Shown piece by piece: positions 1 through 7,320 of a DNA stretch of 14,663 nucleotides. Location: NCBI GenBank assembly GCA_937911855.1, contig CALDPK010000081.1, positions 1 to 14,663 of the forward strand, given 5' to 3'. How positions within the stretch are numbered: position 1 is the stretch's first letter; every line of letters starts with the position of its first letter. The position numbers and the translations under genes are program-made. Below the pieces are notes generated by a model, which was not told the DNA's origin, searched no databases, and saw only the letters and a list, made by a program, of their open reading frames with translations. This DNA is from an uncultured Trueperaceae bacterium. Its GTDB lineage: Bacteria > Deinococcota > Deinococci > Deinococcales > Trueperaceae.

Positions 1-100
1 GGAAGCCGCCGTCCGGCAGTTCAGCTACCGCCCAGGGATGATGCAGTCCACTGGCTATCGTTTCAACCTTTATCTGCAGGTGTTTGGTGCTTAAATTCAT
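1..100 (-). CDS. PQQ-dependent sugar (aldose/sorbosone) dehydrogenase, N-terminal fragment
   Basis: Only the first 33 codons lie in the window; the rest runs off the left edge. The ATG at 98-100 is preceded by a strong Shine-Dalgarno GGAGG (106-110) about five bases upstream, and an in-frame TGA lies some 14 codons further up, so this start is well supported. The peptide contains V-E-T-I-A-S-G-L-H-H-P-W-A-V-A followed by E-L-P-D-G-G-F. This is the characteristic opening blade of the soluble glucose/sorbosone dehydrogenase (GSDH, YliI/Asd-like) six-bladed propeller, where 'GL.hPW...flPdG' precedes a 'LVTER' strand. Family members oxidise aldose sugars with pyrroloquinoline quinone, usually in the periplasm. 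No signal peptide is visible in these 33 residues, which is odd for an exported member and could mean a cytosolic homologue. The family call rests on a short piece; PQQ use is inferred. Confidence 0.72.
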   Translation of the reverse strand, partial: MNLSTKHLQIKVETIASGLHHPWAVAELPDGGF

Positions 101-198
101 GTTGCCCTCCGAAGTTCCTCTGCACCTCAATACTTGCGGTCAGGGCGGTGTCATAAAGTAGCCGGCCCCGGAATCAGCGTTCTGAAGGCCTTATGCCG

Positions 199-2190
199 TC
201 AGGGGAGAGCCGGCGGCTGCCACTCCAGGGTGACTGACCTGGCAGCGTCCGATTCCGGCAGTACAGCGAGCGGCTGCTCAAGCCTGGCCTGCCTGATGAG
301 GCACAGCTGGCTGGCTTCTTCCTGGCAGTAGTAGATGGCGATGTCCACCTGCAGCAGGTGCGGGCCAGCCTCGAGAGGGGTTTCGCTGCTCAGGGTCAGT
401 TCGAGCGGGTACTCCGGCCGGGCGACCGTCTGCCGGTCCGAACTCACGACCGCACCGGCTTCGGCCTGAACCGCCCAGTCGACCTGCAGTGGCGCCAGGT
501 GATTGGCCTTGTAGCCTTCAGGCAGCGACAGCTGCAGCGTCAGCGGCGATTCACCGGCGCGGATTTCCAGGCTGGCCATTTCAACGGTTTCGTCGAACAC
601 CGGCTCACCCGCGGCCGTCCTGAGCAGCAGTCCCTGCGGGTCGCTCAGCTGCAGGGTGGTCACCTCGCCGCTTTCCATGTCGACCACCCGGACCGCGTGG
701 TTGTTAGTGTCGGCTACGTACATCCAGCCTGGCAGCATGCTGAGTCCGCCGGGTTCGTGGAACATGGTGTGCAGGCCCGATCCGTCGCCGTGACCGGCTT
801 CAGCCTCACCGAGTATCCTGCGCACCTCACGCGTCTGCGGATCGAGCTGCTTGATGCTGTTGTTGTAAGTGTCCGCCAGGTAGACGAGGCCGTCCTGCCA
901 GAACACGCCCAGCGGATGCTGCAGCCTCACTTGATCGCCGGTGCCGTCCACGTCGCCGAAGTCGAACAGTCCGGTGCCGACCAGGGTGGTCAGCTGCCCG
1001 TCCGGGTCAAGGTCGGCGCGGCGTATCGCACTGGCTTCGCTGTCAGCTATGTACAGGTAAGTACCGTCGGTTGCCAGGCCACTGGGTTGGTTCAGGCCGC
1101 CTGTGCGCAGCGGGCCGTCGCGGAGTTCCTCGCGACCGCTGCCTGCGTGCAGGTAAAGCATGCTGCTGTCCGGGTCGAACCTCCACAACTGGTGCTGACC
1201 GGCCATGGCCACGTACACCAGGTGGTCATGCCACAGCACATCCCACGGCGAGTTCAGGCCGTGCGTCAGGCCGTTAACTTCCTGCAGGCCGAACATGTAC
1301 TGCTGCTGCCCGTGTCCGGCTGCCGTGACCACCGTCCGGGCTTCCAGGTCGACGAGGCGCAGGCTGTGGTTGCCGGTGTCGGCGACGATCAGCTGGCCGC
1401 GGCCATTCAGAGTCATACCCTGCGGGCCGGAGAAGCCCGCTTCTTCGAACGTGCCGTCCCGCAGTTCGGCGGTTCCGCTGCCGATGACGTGCAGGACCTC
1501 GCCGTCAAGGCTGGTGACCACGATGCGGTTGTTGCTGCTGTCGGCGATGAACAGCCGCTCGCCTGCACCGTCCGCGAGCACCTTGCCCGGGAAGCGGAGT
1601 GCGGCGCGTGGCCTGACGACCGAGCCGGCGCTGAACTCAAGCGGCTGGCGCTTCAGGGTGCCGCGCCGTTCGAACGTGTCGATCATGCTGGTGAATATCT
1701 CGTCGAATATCGGGTAGATGCCTTCGCCTGAATGACGTCCGACGACCCTGCCTTCCGGGTCGATGACGATGAAGCCCGGCCAGGCGTTCATCCCGTAACT
1801 GCGCCAGATGTCGAAGTCGCCGTCGTTGACGATCGGTTCGGTGCGGCCGTACCGTTCCGCGATGAGCCGGATGTTGTCCGTCACCGCTTCGTTAGTGAAC
1901 TTGGCGCTGTGCACGCCGATGACGACGAGTTCCTCGTCGTACTTCTCCTGCAGCGCCTTGAGGTCGGGGATGACGTGAACGCAGTTGATGCAGCCGTAAG
2001 TCCAGAAATCAAGCAGGACGATGCGGCCCCGCAGGCTCTCCAGGGAGACCGGTTCGTCGGTGTTGATCCAGTCCAGGCCGTCAGGGAACTCCGCTGCCGG
2101 CACGGTTCCGATCCAGTCTTCGGACTGGGCCGGAGCGGCCTGGGGCAGCAGGAAGAGTAGCGCGAGGAACACGGGCAGCAGCCTGTTCAT
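199..2190 (-). CDS. Secreted thioredoxin-like / NHL-repeat beta-propeller protein (NHLRC2-like)
   Basis: A 663-residue protein when started at the ATG at 2188-2190, which directly opens a signal peptide (hydrophobic residues 4-16, A-P-A before Q22). A GTG six codons upstream is possible but less likely. Residues about 45-180 form a TlpA/thioredoxin-like domain with F-W-T-Y-G-C-I-N-C (redox cysteines 67 and 70) and a W-P-G-F loop (cis-Pro 138). Residues about 195-515 hold six NHL repeats, each with a 'YVADT.NN.I/V' strand (for example near 215, 268, 325, 380, 437 and 491), enough for a closed six-bladed propeller. A C-terminal beta domain (about 535-650) carries Cys622 and Cys630. The order Trx-NHL-C-terminal domain matches NHLRC2 and its bacterial relatives. 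An extracytoplasmic thiol-disulfide or scaffold role is inferred; the substrate is unknown. The gene lies 31 bases after the HD-GYP gene but has its own promoter-like sequence. Confidence 0.88.
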   Translation of the reverse strand: MNRLLPVFLALLFLLPQAAPAQSEDWIGTVPAAEFPDGLDWINTDEPVSLESLRGRIVLLDFWTYGCINCVHVIPDLKALQEKYDEELVVIGVHSAKFTNEAVTDNIRLIAERYGRTEPIVNDGDFDIWRSYGMNAWPGFIVIDPEGRVVGRHSGEGIYPIFDEIFTSMIDTFERRGTLKRQPLEFSAGSVVRPRAALRFPGKVLADGAGERLFIADSSNNRIVVTSLDGEVLHVIGSGTAELRDGTFEEAGFSGPQGMTLNGRGQLIVADTGNHSLRLVDLEARTVVTAAGHGQQQYMFGLQEVNGLTHGLNSPWDVLWHDHLVYVAMAGQHQLWRFDPDSSMLYLHAGSGREELRDGPLRTGGLNQPSGLATDGTYLYIADSEASAIRRADLDPDGQLTTLVGTGLFDFGDVDGTGDQVRLQHPLGVFWQDGLVYLADTYNNSIKQLDPQTREVRRILGEAEAGHGDGSGLHTMFHEPGGLSMLPGWMYVADTNNHAVRVVDMESGEVTTLQLSDPQGLLLRTAAGEPVFDETVEMASLEIRAGESPLTLQLSLPEGYKANHLAPLQVDWAVQAEAGAVVSSDRQTVARPEYPLELTLSSETPLEAGPHLLQVDIAIYYCQEEASQLCLIRQARLEQPLAVLPESDAARSVTLEWQPPALP

Positions 2191-2196
2191 GCCCGC

Positions 2197-2225
2197 ATTG
2201 TAGGGCACGGGCAGCCCGTGCTCAG
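2197..2225 (-). promoter_or_regulatory. Candidate promoter of the NHL gene, leaderless geometry
   Basis: On the minus strand a near-consensus -10, TACAAT (2202-2197), is followed by exactly six bases and then the ATG at 2190, so transcription would begin at or next to the start codon. No Shine-Dalgarno is present, which agrees with a leaderless message. Seventeen bases upstream sits only a weak -35-like CTGAGC (2225-2220). Seen by eye; no expression evidence. Confidence 0.4.
2203..2223. repeat. Inverted repeat / hairpin between the HD-GYP and NHL genes
   Basis: CACGGG (2206-2211) and CCCGTG (2215-2220) are perfect inverted copies around a three-base loop. Pairing can extend to about nine pairs with one G-U. 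The repeat begins in the HD-GYP stop codon and fills the spacer between the -35 and -10 of the candidate NHL promoter. No T-run follows, so it is a poor intrinsic terminator. It could be an operator, a weak transcript-end hairpin, or chance. Confidence 0.5.
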
Positions 2226-4321
2226 TCGCCGGACTCAGCCATCATCTTCAGGAACTGCTCCACCACTTCAGGGTCGAACTTTCTGCCGGACTGCTCCCTG
2301 ATGTGCCCGAGTGCCTGCTCTGCGCTCCAGGCGGGCCGGTAGGGACGGTCACTGGTGAGCGCGTCGTAAACGTCCACTACGGAGAACACCCGTGCTGCCA
2401 GCGGGATGTCGGTACCTTTGAGGCCCTGCGGGTAGCCGCTGCCGTCCCAGTTCTCATGGTGACTGTAAGGAATCTTGAGTGCGGGCTGCAGGAACTCGAT
2501 CGGCCTGAGCAGCTCGAAAGCATAGGTGGTGTGACGCTGCATCTGCTCGCGCTCGGACTCTGACAGGGGGCCGGGTTTGCGCAGGATGCTGTCGGGCACA
2601 CCCATCTTGCCGATGTCATGCAGCAGCGCCCCGCGCCTCACGTGGACGAGGCGGTCTTCCGGAGCGCCCATGCGCCTGGCGAGTTCGATCGTCAGGTCGG
2701 TCACCCGCTGGCTGTGACCTTCCGTTTCATGGTCCCGCAGGTCGAGCGCCCTGGACCAGCCTTCGATGGTGGTGTCGTAAGCCCGGCGCAGCTCCACGTT
2801 CGACTGCTCGAGGCTGGCCAGCAGGCGTGCACTGTTGAACACCAGCGCCGCGAGACCTGCCAGGGCCGCCAGGAAGTCGCGCCAGTCCTGGTCCGGCTGC
2901 AGCGGGCTACGGTGGAACAGCTCCAGGATTCCTTCGAGTTCCCCTTTCGCTACAAGCGGCATCGCGGCGTAGAACTCGAAGCCTTCGTCTTCGATCAGGG
3001 TCCAGCGCGCGTACTCGCTGCGGAGCAGCTCCTGCCCGGACAGGAGCTGTGCTTCGCGCGTCAGGGCGGCGCGCCCGGCGATACCCTCGCCGAGCTGCAG
3101 GCTGGTTTCCTGCAACCCTGCGGAACGGAAACCACTCCCACCCTTCCAGCGGAGCCGCGTGCTTGACCGGTCGAACTGCAGCACGGCTGCGGCGTCGACT
3201 TTCAGGTGGCTCCTGACCCGAGCCAGCAGGGCTGAAAGAACATCAGCAAGGCCAAGGCTGGAGCTCAGGGCAGAGTCGAGCTCGATAAGCGCGCTGAGCC
3301 GGCCGATGCGTTCGGCCAGCTGCCGGTTGAGTGCTTCGATGTCGCGGCGGGCGGATTCGAGTTCCGAGATGTCGAAGCCCAGTATCACCAGGTACGGTCT
3401 GCCGGTCATCTCGAACCTGCCCGCGTGGAACAGGTGGGGGATCAGGTGCCCATCGCTGTGCAGCAGCTGGATCATGGCCGTGCCACTGCCGGTGTCGAGG
3501 GTGTTACGGAGTCCCGTTTCCATCTTCGGAACCTCGTCTGGCGGCAGGAAATCGGTGAGCGCCATCTCGGAGACCAGTGGTTCGCTGTAGCCGGTTGCGG
3601 TGCGGAAGAACTCGTTGCGGCGGGCAATCTGTCCGTCAGGGTCGAGGACGAAGAAGACGCCCGGCAGGCTGTCGATTATCGCGCGGGAGAAGTTGCGTTC
3701 GTCATTCAGCTGCCGGTTCACTTCCTGACGCTCCTGCATCATGCGCTTCAGTTCAGACTCGCGCTCCAGTGCTTCATCCAGCGCAAGCCTTATGCCGGTG
3801 GCGAATCTGTCCAGCACCAAGGCAACGATGCAGATGGCCAGGGTGAATTCGACCGCGGCCAGCAATCCCGGCGGGCCGGACGGGCCGCTGACCGGGGGCA
3901 GGAACCCGAAGGCATGCAGGACCAGGCTCAGGTACACGACCGCCACGCTGGCAAGCGTCGTCAGCACCAGGTGCAGGCGTTTCTGGACTACCCCGGCCAG
4001 GGCGACGGGTACGAAGAACAGCACCAGCCCGAACTCCACGTAGTCGGCACCGTAGAGCAGCACCGGGATGGCTGCTGCAATGAAGAAACAGGCGTTCACC
4101 AGGGCGATGGCCTGCTGCAACCGCTCCTGGCGCAGCATCCAGAAGCCGGCAGTTGCGAACACCAGAACCACAATGGCGGGCCAGACAGGAGCGTCTATGG
4201 GCGTAAGTACGCTTACTGCCAGTACGCCCACGGCCACGATTACGACGAGCCACAGCAGGAAGCCAACCAGCCTTTTGGAGGCCGCCACGGTTTCTGCCGG
4301 TAACCACGCCCTGTTGGCCAT
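2222..4321 (-). CDS. Membrane-bound PAS-GAF-HD-GYP c-di-GMP phosphodiesterase
   Basis: A 699-residue protein. Residues 15-171 hold about six hydrophobic spans (near 20-39, 48-63, 71-90, 96-112, 118-137 and 153-171), making an integral membrane sensor region. A charged, probably coiled-coil linker (180-210) follows, then a PAS domain (about 211-325, 'S-L-P-G-V-F-F-V-L-D'), a GAF domain (about 340-500) and an HD-GYP domain (about 512-695). The catalytic signatures are intact: H568-D569 in L-L-H-D-I-G-K, H597, and H-H-E-N-W-D-G-S-G-Y-P at 621-631, followed by V-V-D-V-Y-D-A-L-T-S-D-R-P-Y-R. HD-GYP proteins hydrolyse cyclic di-GMP, lowering it in response to the sensory domains; the signal here is unknown. 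No GGDEF partner domain is present. No Shine-Dalgarno precedes the ATG; a -10-like TAGACT (4332-4327) ends five bases before it, which may mean leaderless expression. Confidence 0.93.
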   Translation of the reverse strand: MANRAWLPAETVAASKRLVGFLLWLVVIVAVGVLAVSVLTPIDAPVWPAIVVLVFATAGFWMLRQERLQQAIALVNACFFIAAAIPVLLYGADYVEFGLVLFFVPVALAGVVQKRLHLVLTTLASVAVVYLSLVLHAFGFLPPVSGPSGPPGLLAAVEFTLAICIVALVLDRFATGIRLALDEALERESELKRMMQERQEVNRQLNDERNFSRAIIDSLPGVFFVLDPDGQIARRNEFFRTATGYSEPLVSEMALTDFLPPDEVPKMETGLRNTLDTGSGTAMIQLLHSDGHLIPHLFHAGRFEMTGRPYLVILGFDISELESARRDIEALNRQLAERIGRLSALIELDSALSSSLGLADVLSALLARVRSHLKVDAAAVLQFDRSSTRLRWKGGSGFRSAGLQETSLQLGEGIAGRAALTREAQLLSGQELLRSEYARWTLIEDEGFEFYAAMPLVAKGELEGILELFHRSPLQPDQDWRDFLAALAGLAALVFNSARLLASLEQSNVELRRAYDTTIEGWSRALDLRDHETEGHSQRVTDLTIELARRMGAPEDRLVHVRRGALLHDIGKMGVPDSILRKPGPLSESEREQMQRHTTYAFELLRPIEFLQPALKIPYSHHENWDGSGYPQGLKGTDIPLAARVFSVVDVYDALTSDRPYRPAWSAEQALGHIREQSGRKFDPEVVEQFLKMMAESGD

Positions 4322-4391
4322 GAAACAGTCTAGTTCGCTGAATCACCGCGGGATGCGACTCTTGCCACGTCTGCGGGCCAGGACCCTGGAA

Positions 4392-6104
4392 TCAGTTGAA
4401 CTGGGCGCGGTGCAGGCTGCTGTAGATCCCCGGCTGGGCCAGGAGCTCTTCGTGCCGTCCCTGCTCGGCGATGCCGCTGCTGTCGACCACCACTATGCGG
4501 TCCGCGTTGCGGATCGTGGCCAGGCGGTGGGCGATCACGAGCGTGGTCCGGCCTTTCGACAGCTCGGTCAGTGACTCCTGAATGGCGCGCTCGGTCTCGG
4601 TGTCCAGCGCCGAGGTGGCCTCGTCCAGGATGAGGATCGGCGGGTTCTTCAGGAACATCCGAGCGATCGACAGGCGCTGCTTCTGGCCTCCGGACAGCTT
4701 GACTCCGCGTTCCCCGATGACGGTATCCAGGCCGTCCGGCAGGCCGGCGATCATCTCGTCCAGCCTGGCCCGGTGCGCTGCCTGGCGGATCTCCGCCTCA
4801 CTGGCACCGAGCTTGCCGTAAGCGATGTTCTCGCGGATCGTGCCGCCGAACAGGAACACGTCCTGCTGCACCACGCCAATCTGCCTGCGCAGGGAGTTGA
4901 GGGTCAGGTCCCGGATGTCGTGACCGTCGATGGTGATCCGTCCGCTGTCTGTGGAGTAGAAACGGGGCAGCAATGCCACCAGCGTGGACTTGCCCGCACC
5001 GCTCGGACCGACGAATGCGATCGTCTCGCCGGATTTGATGTCCAGGTTGATGCCCTGCAGGACAGGACGGCCCGGCTGGTAACCGAAGGAGACGTCCTCG
5101 AAGCGGATGTCGCCCCTGAGCGTATCCACCTCGGTTGCGCCAGGGCTGTCGGTGATCTCGGGTCTGGTGTTCAGGAGTTCCATGAAACGCCTGAACCCGG
5201 CGATGCCCTTCGGGTACGACTCAAGGACGGCGTTGACCTTCTCGATCGGGCGGAAGAACACGTTGACGAGCAGCAGGAAGCCCACAAACTCGCCGTTGCT
5301 CAGCTGCCCGTTGAGCACGAACCAGCTGCCGGCGATCATGACGACGAGCTGGGTGATGCGCATGCTCAGGTAGGAGAAGGCCGTGCTCTTGGCCATGATC
5401 TTGTAGGCGGTCAGCTTGTGCTCGCGGTAGCGGACGTTCTCGCTGGCGAACAGGTCCTTCTCGTGCTGCTGGTTGCCGAACGCCTGCACGACGCGGATGC
5501 CGCCCACGTTCTCCTCGATGCGCGTGTTGAACCGCGCGATGCTGCTGAAGATCTGGCGCCAGGTGGTCGTGAACGCGCTGCCGTAGCGGCTGGTGAGCCA
5601 GATCACCAGCGGCAGGACGCAGGCGGTGATCGTGGCGAGCGCCGGGTTGGCGATGAACATCAGCACGAAGGCGCCTATGAGCGTCATCACCGCGATGAAG
5701 GCGTCCTCAGGCCCGTGGTGGGCCACTTCGCCGATCTCCTCTAAGTCTTTCGTCAGCCTGCCGACCAGCTTGCCGGTCTTCTGGTTGTCGAAGTAACTGA
5801 ACGACAGTTCCTGCACGTGATCGAACGCTTCCTGGCGCATGTCGGTCTCGATGTTGATGCCCAGCATGTGACCCCAGTACGTGACGACGTAGTTGAGGAC
5901 CGAATTGAGCACGTAGATGAGCAGCAGTGCGAGGGACGCGAAGACGATCACGGGCCAGTTGCCGGCCGGCAGCAGCTGGTCCACGAACAGTGACACGACG
6001 ACGGGGAAGCCGAGCTCCATCAGGCCGGAAACAACAGCTGCGCTGAAGTCCAGCCAGAACAGGCGGCGGTACGGACGGTAATAGGAGAAGAACTGTTTCA
6101 GCAT
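4392..6104 (-). CDS. ABC exporter half-transporter (MsbA/BmrA-like, TMD-NBD fusion)
   Basis: A 570-residue type IV (exporter) ABC protein from the ATG at 6102-6104, which gives the family's usual opening 'M-L-K-Q-F-F-S-Y-Y-R-P-Y'. The six-helix transmembrane domain covers about residues 15-310. The nucleotide-binding domain has Walker A G-P-S-G-A-G-K-S-T (366-374), Q-loop (about 413-414), signature L-S-G-G-Q (470-474), Walker B I-L-I-L-D-E (Asp494, catalytic Glu495) and the H-loop His526, so ATPase function should be intact. It probably works as a homodimer in the inner membrane, exporting lipids, drugs or other amphiphiles; the substrate cannot be read from sequence. In-frame starts further up (GTG at 6135-6137 and ATG at 6144-6146) are possible; a promoter-like element at 6145-6172 would make the GTG nearly leaderless. 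The gene follows bshB2 with a 69-base gap. Confidence 0.92.
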   Translation of the reverse strand: MLKQFFSYYRPYRRLFWLDFSAAVVSGLMELGFPVVVSLFVDQLLPAGNWPVIVFASLALLLIYVLNSVLNYVVTYWGHMLGINIETDMRQEAFDHVQELSFSYFDNQKTGKLVGRLTKDLEEIGEVAHHGPEDAFIAVMTLIGAFVLMFIANPALATITACVLPLVIWLTSRYGSAFTTTWRQIFSSIARFNTRIEENVGGIRVVQAFGNQQHEKDLFASENVRYREHKLTAYKIMAKSTAFSYLSMRITQLVVMIAGSWFVLNGQLSNGEFVGFLLLVNVFFRPIEKVNAVLESYPKGIAGFRRFMELLNTRPEITDSPGATEVDTLRGDIRFEDVSFGYQPGRPVLQGINLDIKSGETIAFVGPSGAGKSTLVALLPRFYSTDSGRITIDGHDIRDLTLNSLRRQIGVVQQDVFLFGGTIRENIAYGKLGASEAEIRQAAHRARLDEMIAGLPDGLDTVIGERGVKLSGGQKQRLSIARMFLKNPPILILDEATSALDTETERAIQESLTELSKGRTTLVIAHRLATIRNADRIVVVDSSGIAEQGRHEELLAQPGIYSSLHRAQFN

Positions 6105-6144
6105 TGGCAGGTTCCGTGCCACAAAACCTCGCGGCACGGGCGCC

Positions 6145-6172
6145 ATTCTACGTCACACACTGGTGTTTTCAG
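6145..6172 (-). promoter_or_regulatory. Candidate promoter of the ABC exporter
   Basis: CTGAAA (6172-6167), a 16-base spacer and TAGAAT (6150-6145) read on the minus strand, resembling a housekeeping -35/-10. Predicted transcription starts near 6138, one base before an in-frame GTG (6137-6135) and about 34 bases before the preferred ATG at 6104, which lacks a good Shine-Dalgarno. This suggests the exporter is at least partly uncoupled from bshB2. Assigned by eye. Confidence 0.38.
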
Positions 6173-6173
6173 G

Positions 6174-6917
6174 TTACTGGCGCGGGAGCCGGTAGAACCG
6201 TTCAACCGACATCGCTTCGGTCCGGAACACGCGGGCCTGTTCGTCCTGGTCGTTGGTGCCGTTCTCGAGGCGCTGGAACAGGAACTGCGTCTGGCTGCGG
6301 TGAGCCTTGAGCGCGTCGACCTTGCGGATGGCGTGCTCCCTGATGTCGCTGTACACACCCGGCGTGCCGATCTCGTCAGCGACGGTCGGGCCACCTACCG
6401 CCACGGCCAGCAGTTCCGGGCGCGACTCTTCAGGTACGTTCTGGACGGCCAGCACGGTTGCATGACCCAAGGCGTTGTGGTCGGGGTGAACGCCGTAGCC
6501 GGGGTAGAAGGTGATCACGACGCTGGGGTCGAAGTCCGCGATGACCTCACTGATCATGCCTGCCACACGCTCGGGATCCTCGAACTCGACGGTCTTGTCG
6601 CGGAGTCCCATCATCCGGAACGAGCAGCCGAGCACCTGGCAGGCTTCCTTCAGCTCTTCCTCGCGGATGTCCCGCATCGACTCACGGTGGGCGAACGAGG
6701 GCGAGCCCATGCGCCGGCCGGAGTCGCCGTAGGTGCCGCACAGGTACAGGACCGGTCTGCCGGCATCGACGAAGCGGGCGATCGTGCCGCCGGCGGCGAA
6801 GCTCTCGTCGTCAGGGTGGGGCAGCACGACCAGCAGGCCGCGGTGATCCTCAGGGTTCAGGGCGGTCATGCCCTCGGTAAGGTGGTCGATCGATTCAGGC
6901 AGGTTCAGCCAGTTCAT
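6174..6917 (-). CDS. bshB2: BshB2-type N-acetylglucosaminyl-malate deacetylase (bacillithiol biosynthesis, LmbE/PIG-L family)
   Basis: A 247-residue zinc deacetylase of the LmbE/PIG-L fold. H-P-D-D-E at 34-38 gives the catalytic Asp and metal ligands, and Y-G-V-H-P-D-H at 141-147 gives the second metal and catalytic His region. The stretches G-T-Y-G-D-S-G-R-R-M-G, H-R-E-S, G-L-R-D-K-T-V-E-F and T-F-Y-P-G-Y-G-V-H-P-D-H match the YojG/BshB2 branch rather than mycothiol or lincomycin LmbE relatives. BshB enzymes remove acetyl from GlcNAc-malate to give GlcN-malate in bacillithiol synthesis, in the cytosol; some also act on bacillithiol S-conjugates. The start is the ATG at 6915-6917: GGGAG (6925-6929) lies seven bases upstream inside the last codons of yojF, whose stop is four bases away. 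A longer frame to 6959 would overlap yojF and is not preferred. bshA and bshC are not in the window, so a bacillithiol product is inferred. Confidence 0.87.
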   Translation of the reverse strand: MNWLNLPESIDHLTEGMTALNPEDHRGLLVVLPHPDDESFAAGGTIARFVDAGRPVLYLCGTYGDSGRRMGSPSFAHRESMRDIREEELKEACQVLGCSFRMMGLRDKTVEFEDPERVAGMISEVIADFDPSVVITFYPGYGVHPDHNALGHATVLAVQNVPEESRPELLAVAVGGPTVADEIGTPGVYSDIREHAIRKVDALKAHRSQTQFLFQRLENGTNDQDEQARVFRTEAMSVERFYRLPRQ

Positions 6918-6921
6918 GAGT

Positions 6922-7272
6922 TCACTCCCGGAATGGTGACGCGGACAGCTGCAGGGCAACGGTCAGGTTGCCTTCGGGATCATGGCCGGCCAGCAGCAGT
7001 TCATCGCGCTCGGTGACTTCGAAGTCGGTGAGTCCCTCGGCGTAAACCCAGCCGCCGTCCAGTTTCAGGCCGACCCGGTACGGTCCCTGGCCGAGCACCT
7101 GGCCGCGCTCGTACACGATGCCTGCGTTCCTGACGAAGGCGATGACGGGCGGGCGCTTCTCCGGTCCCAGTGCCGTGTAGGAGCCGGTAGTGGTTTCAAG
7201 GTGAAGCCAGACTGGGACGCCGCGGCGGCGGTCCAGTTCTGCCTGTACCCTGCTCAAGTCGATTTGCTGCAC
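6922..7272 (-). CDS. yojF: YojF family protein (DUF1806), BshB2 partner
   Basis: A 116-residue soluble protein of unknown biochemical role. The segments V-W-L-H-L-E-T-T-T-G-S-Y (21-32), G-P-Y-R-V-G-L-K (63-70), G-W-V-Y-A-E-G-L-T (74-82) and L-L-L-A-G-H-D (92-98) match the DUF1806/YojF family, which in Bacillus is encoded next to bshB2 (yojG). The same order is kept here: its stop lies four bases before the bshB2 start and its last codons supply the bshB2 ribosome site. The start is a GTG (7270-7272) with a strong GGAGG (7279-7283) six bases upstream. Conserved adjacency suggests it assists or regulates the deacetylase, but no catalytic motif is visible. No cysteine is present, so it is not itself a thiol enzyme. 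No clear promoter appears in the 48 bases after the esterase gene, so it may be read through from the malic enzyme/esterase unit. Confidence 0.86.
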   Translation of the reverse strand: MQQIDLSRVQAELDRRRGVPVWLHLETTTGSYTALGPEKRPPVIAFVRNAGIVYERGQVLGQGPYRVGLKLDGGWVYAEGLTDFEVTERDELLLAGHDPEGNLTVALQLSASPFRE

Positions 7273-7320
7273 CTGGTTCCTCCAATTTCGCGCCTGTGCA
7301 CTGCGTGAAGACGCATCAGC

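Noticed and set aside
358..1731. Plus-strand open frame (457 codons) opposite the NHL gene
   Set aside because: Antisense to six well-formed NHL repeats; composition is typical of a reverse-frame shadow.
3425..4303. Plus-strand open frame (292 codons) opposite the HD-GYP sensor region
   Set aside because: Gln/His-rich translation is the complement of transmembrane Leu/Val codons; no independent evidence.
4379..4390. CCAGG-AC-CCTGG palindrome after the exporter gene start region of the intergenic space
   Set aside because: The two-base loop is too tight for an RNA hairpin terminator and the palindrome is short; not strong enough to call.
4773..5744. Plus-strand open frame (323 codons) opposite the ABC exporter
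   Set aside because: Opposite intact transporter sequence; Asp/Glu/His/Val-rich translation without hydrophobic core or motifs.
6918..6959. Longer bshB2 start extending upstream to 6959
   Set aside because: It would overlap the yojF coding end by 38 bases and add a non-conserved Cys/His-rich stretch; the ATG at 6917 has a good ribosome site.
7302..7315. TGCGT-GAAG-ACGCA hairpin between the esterase and yojF as a terminator
   Set aside because: The stem is only five pairs and no T-run follows on the minus strand; likely read through or chance.
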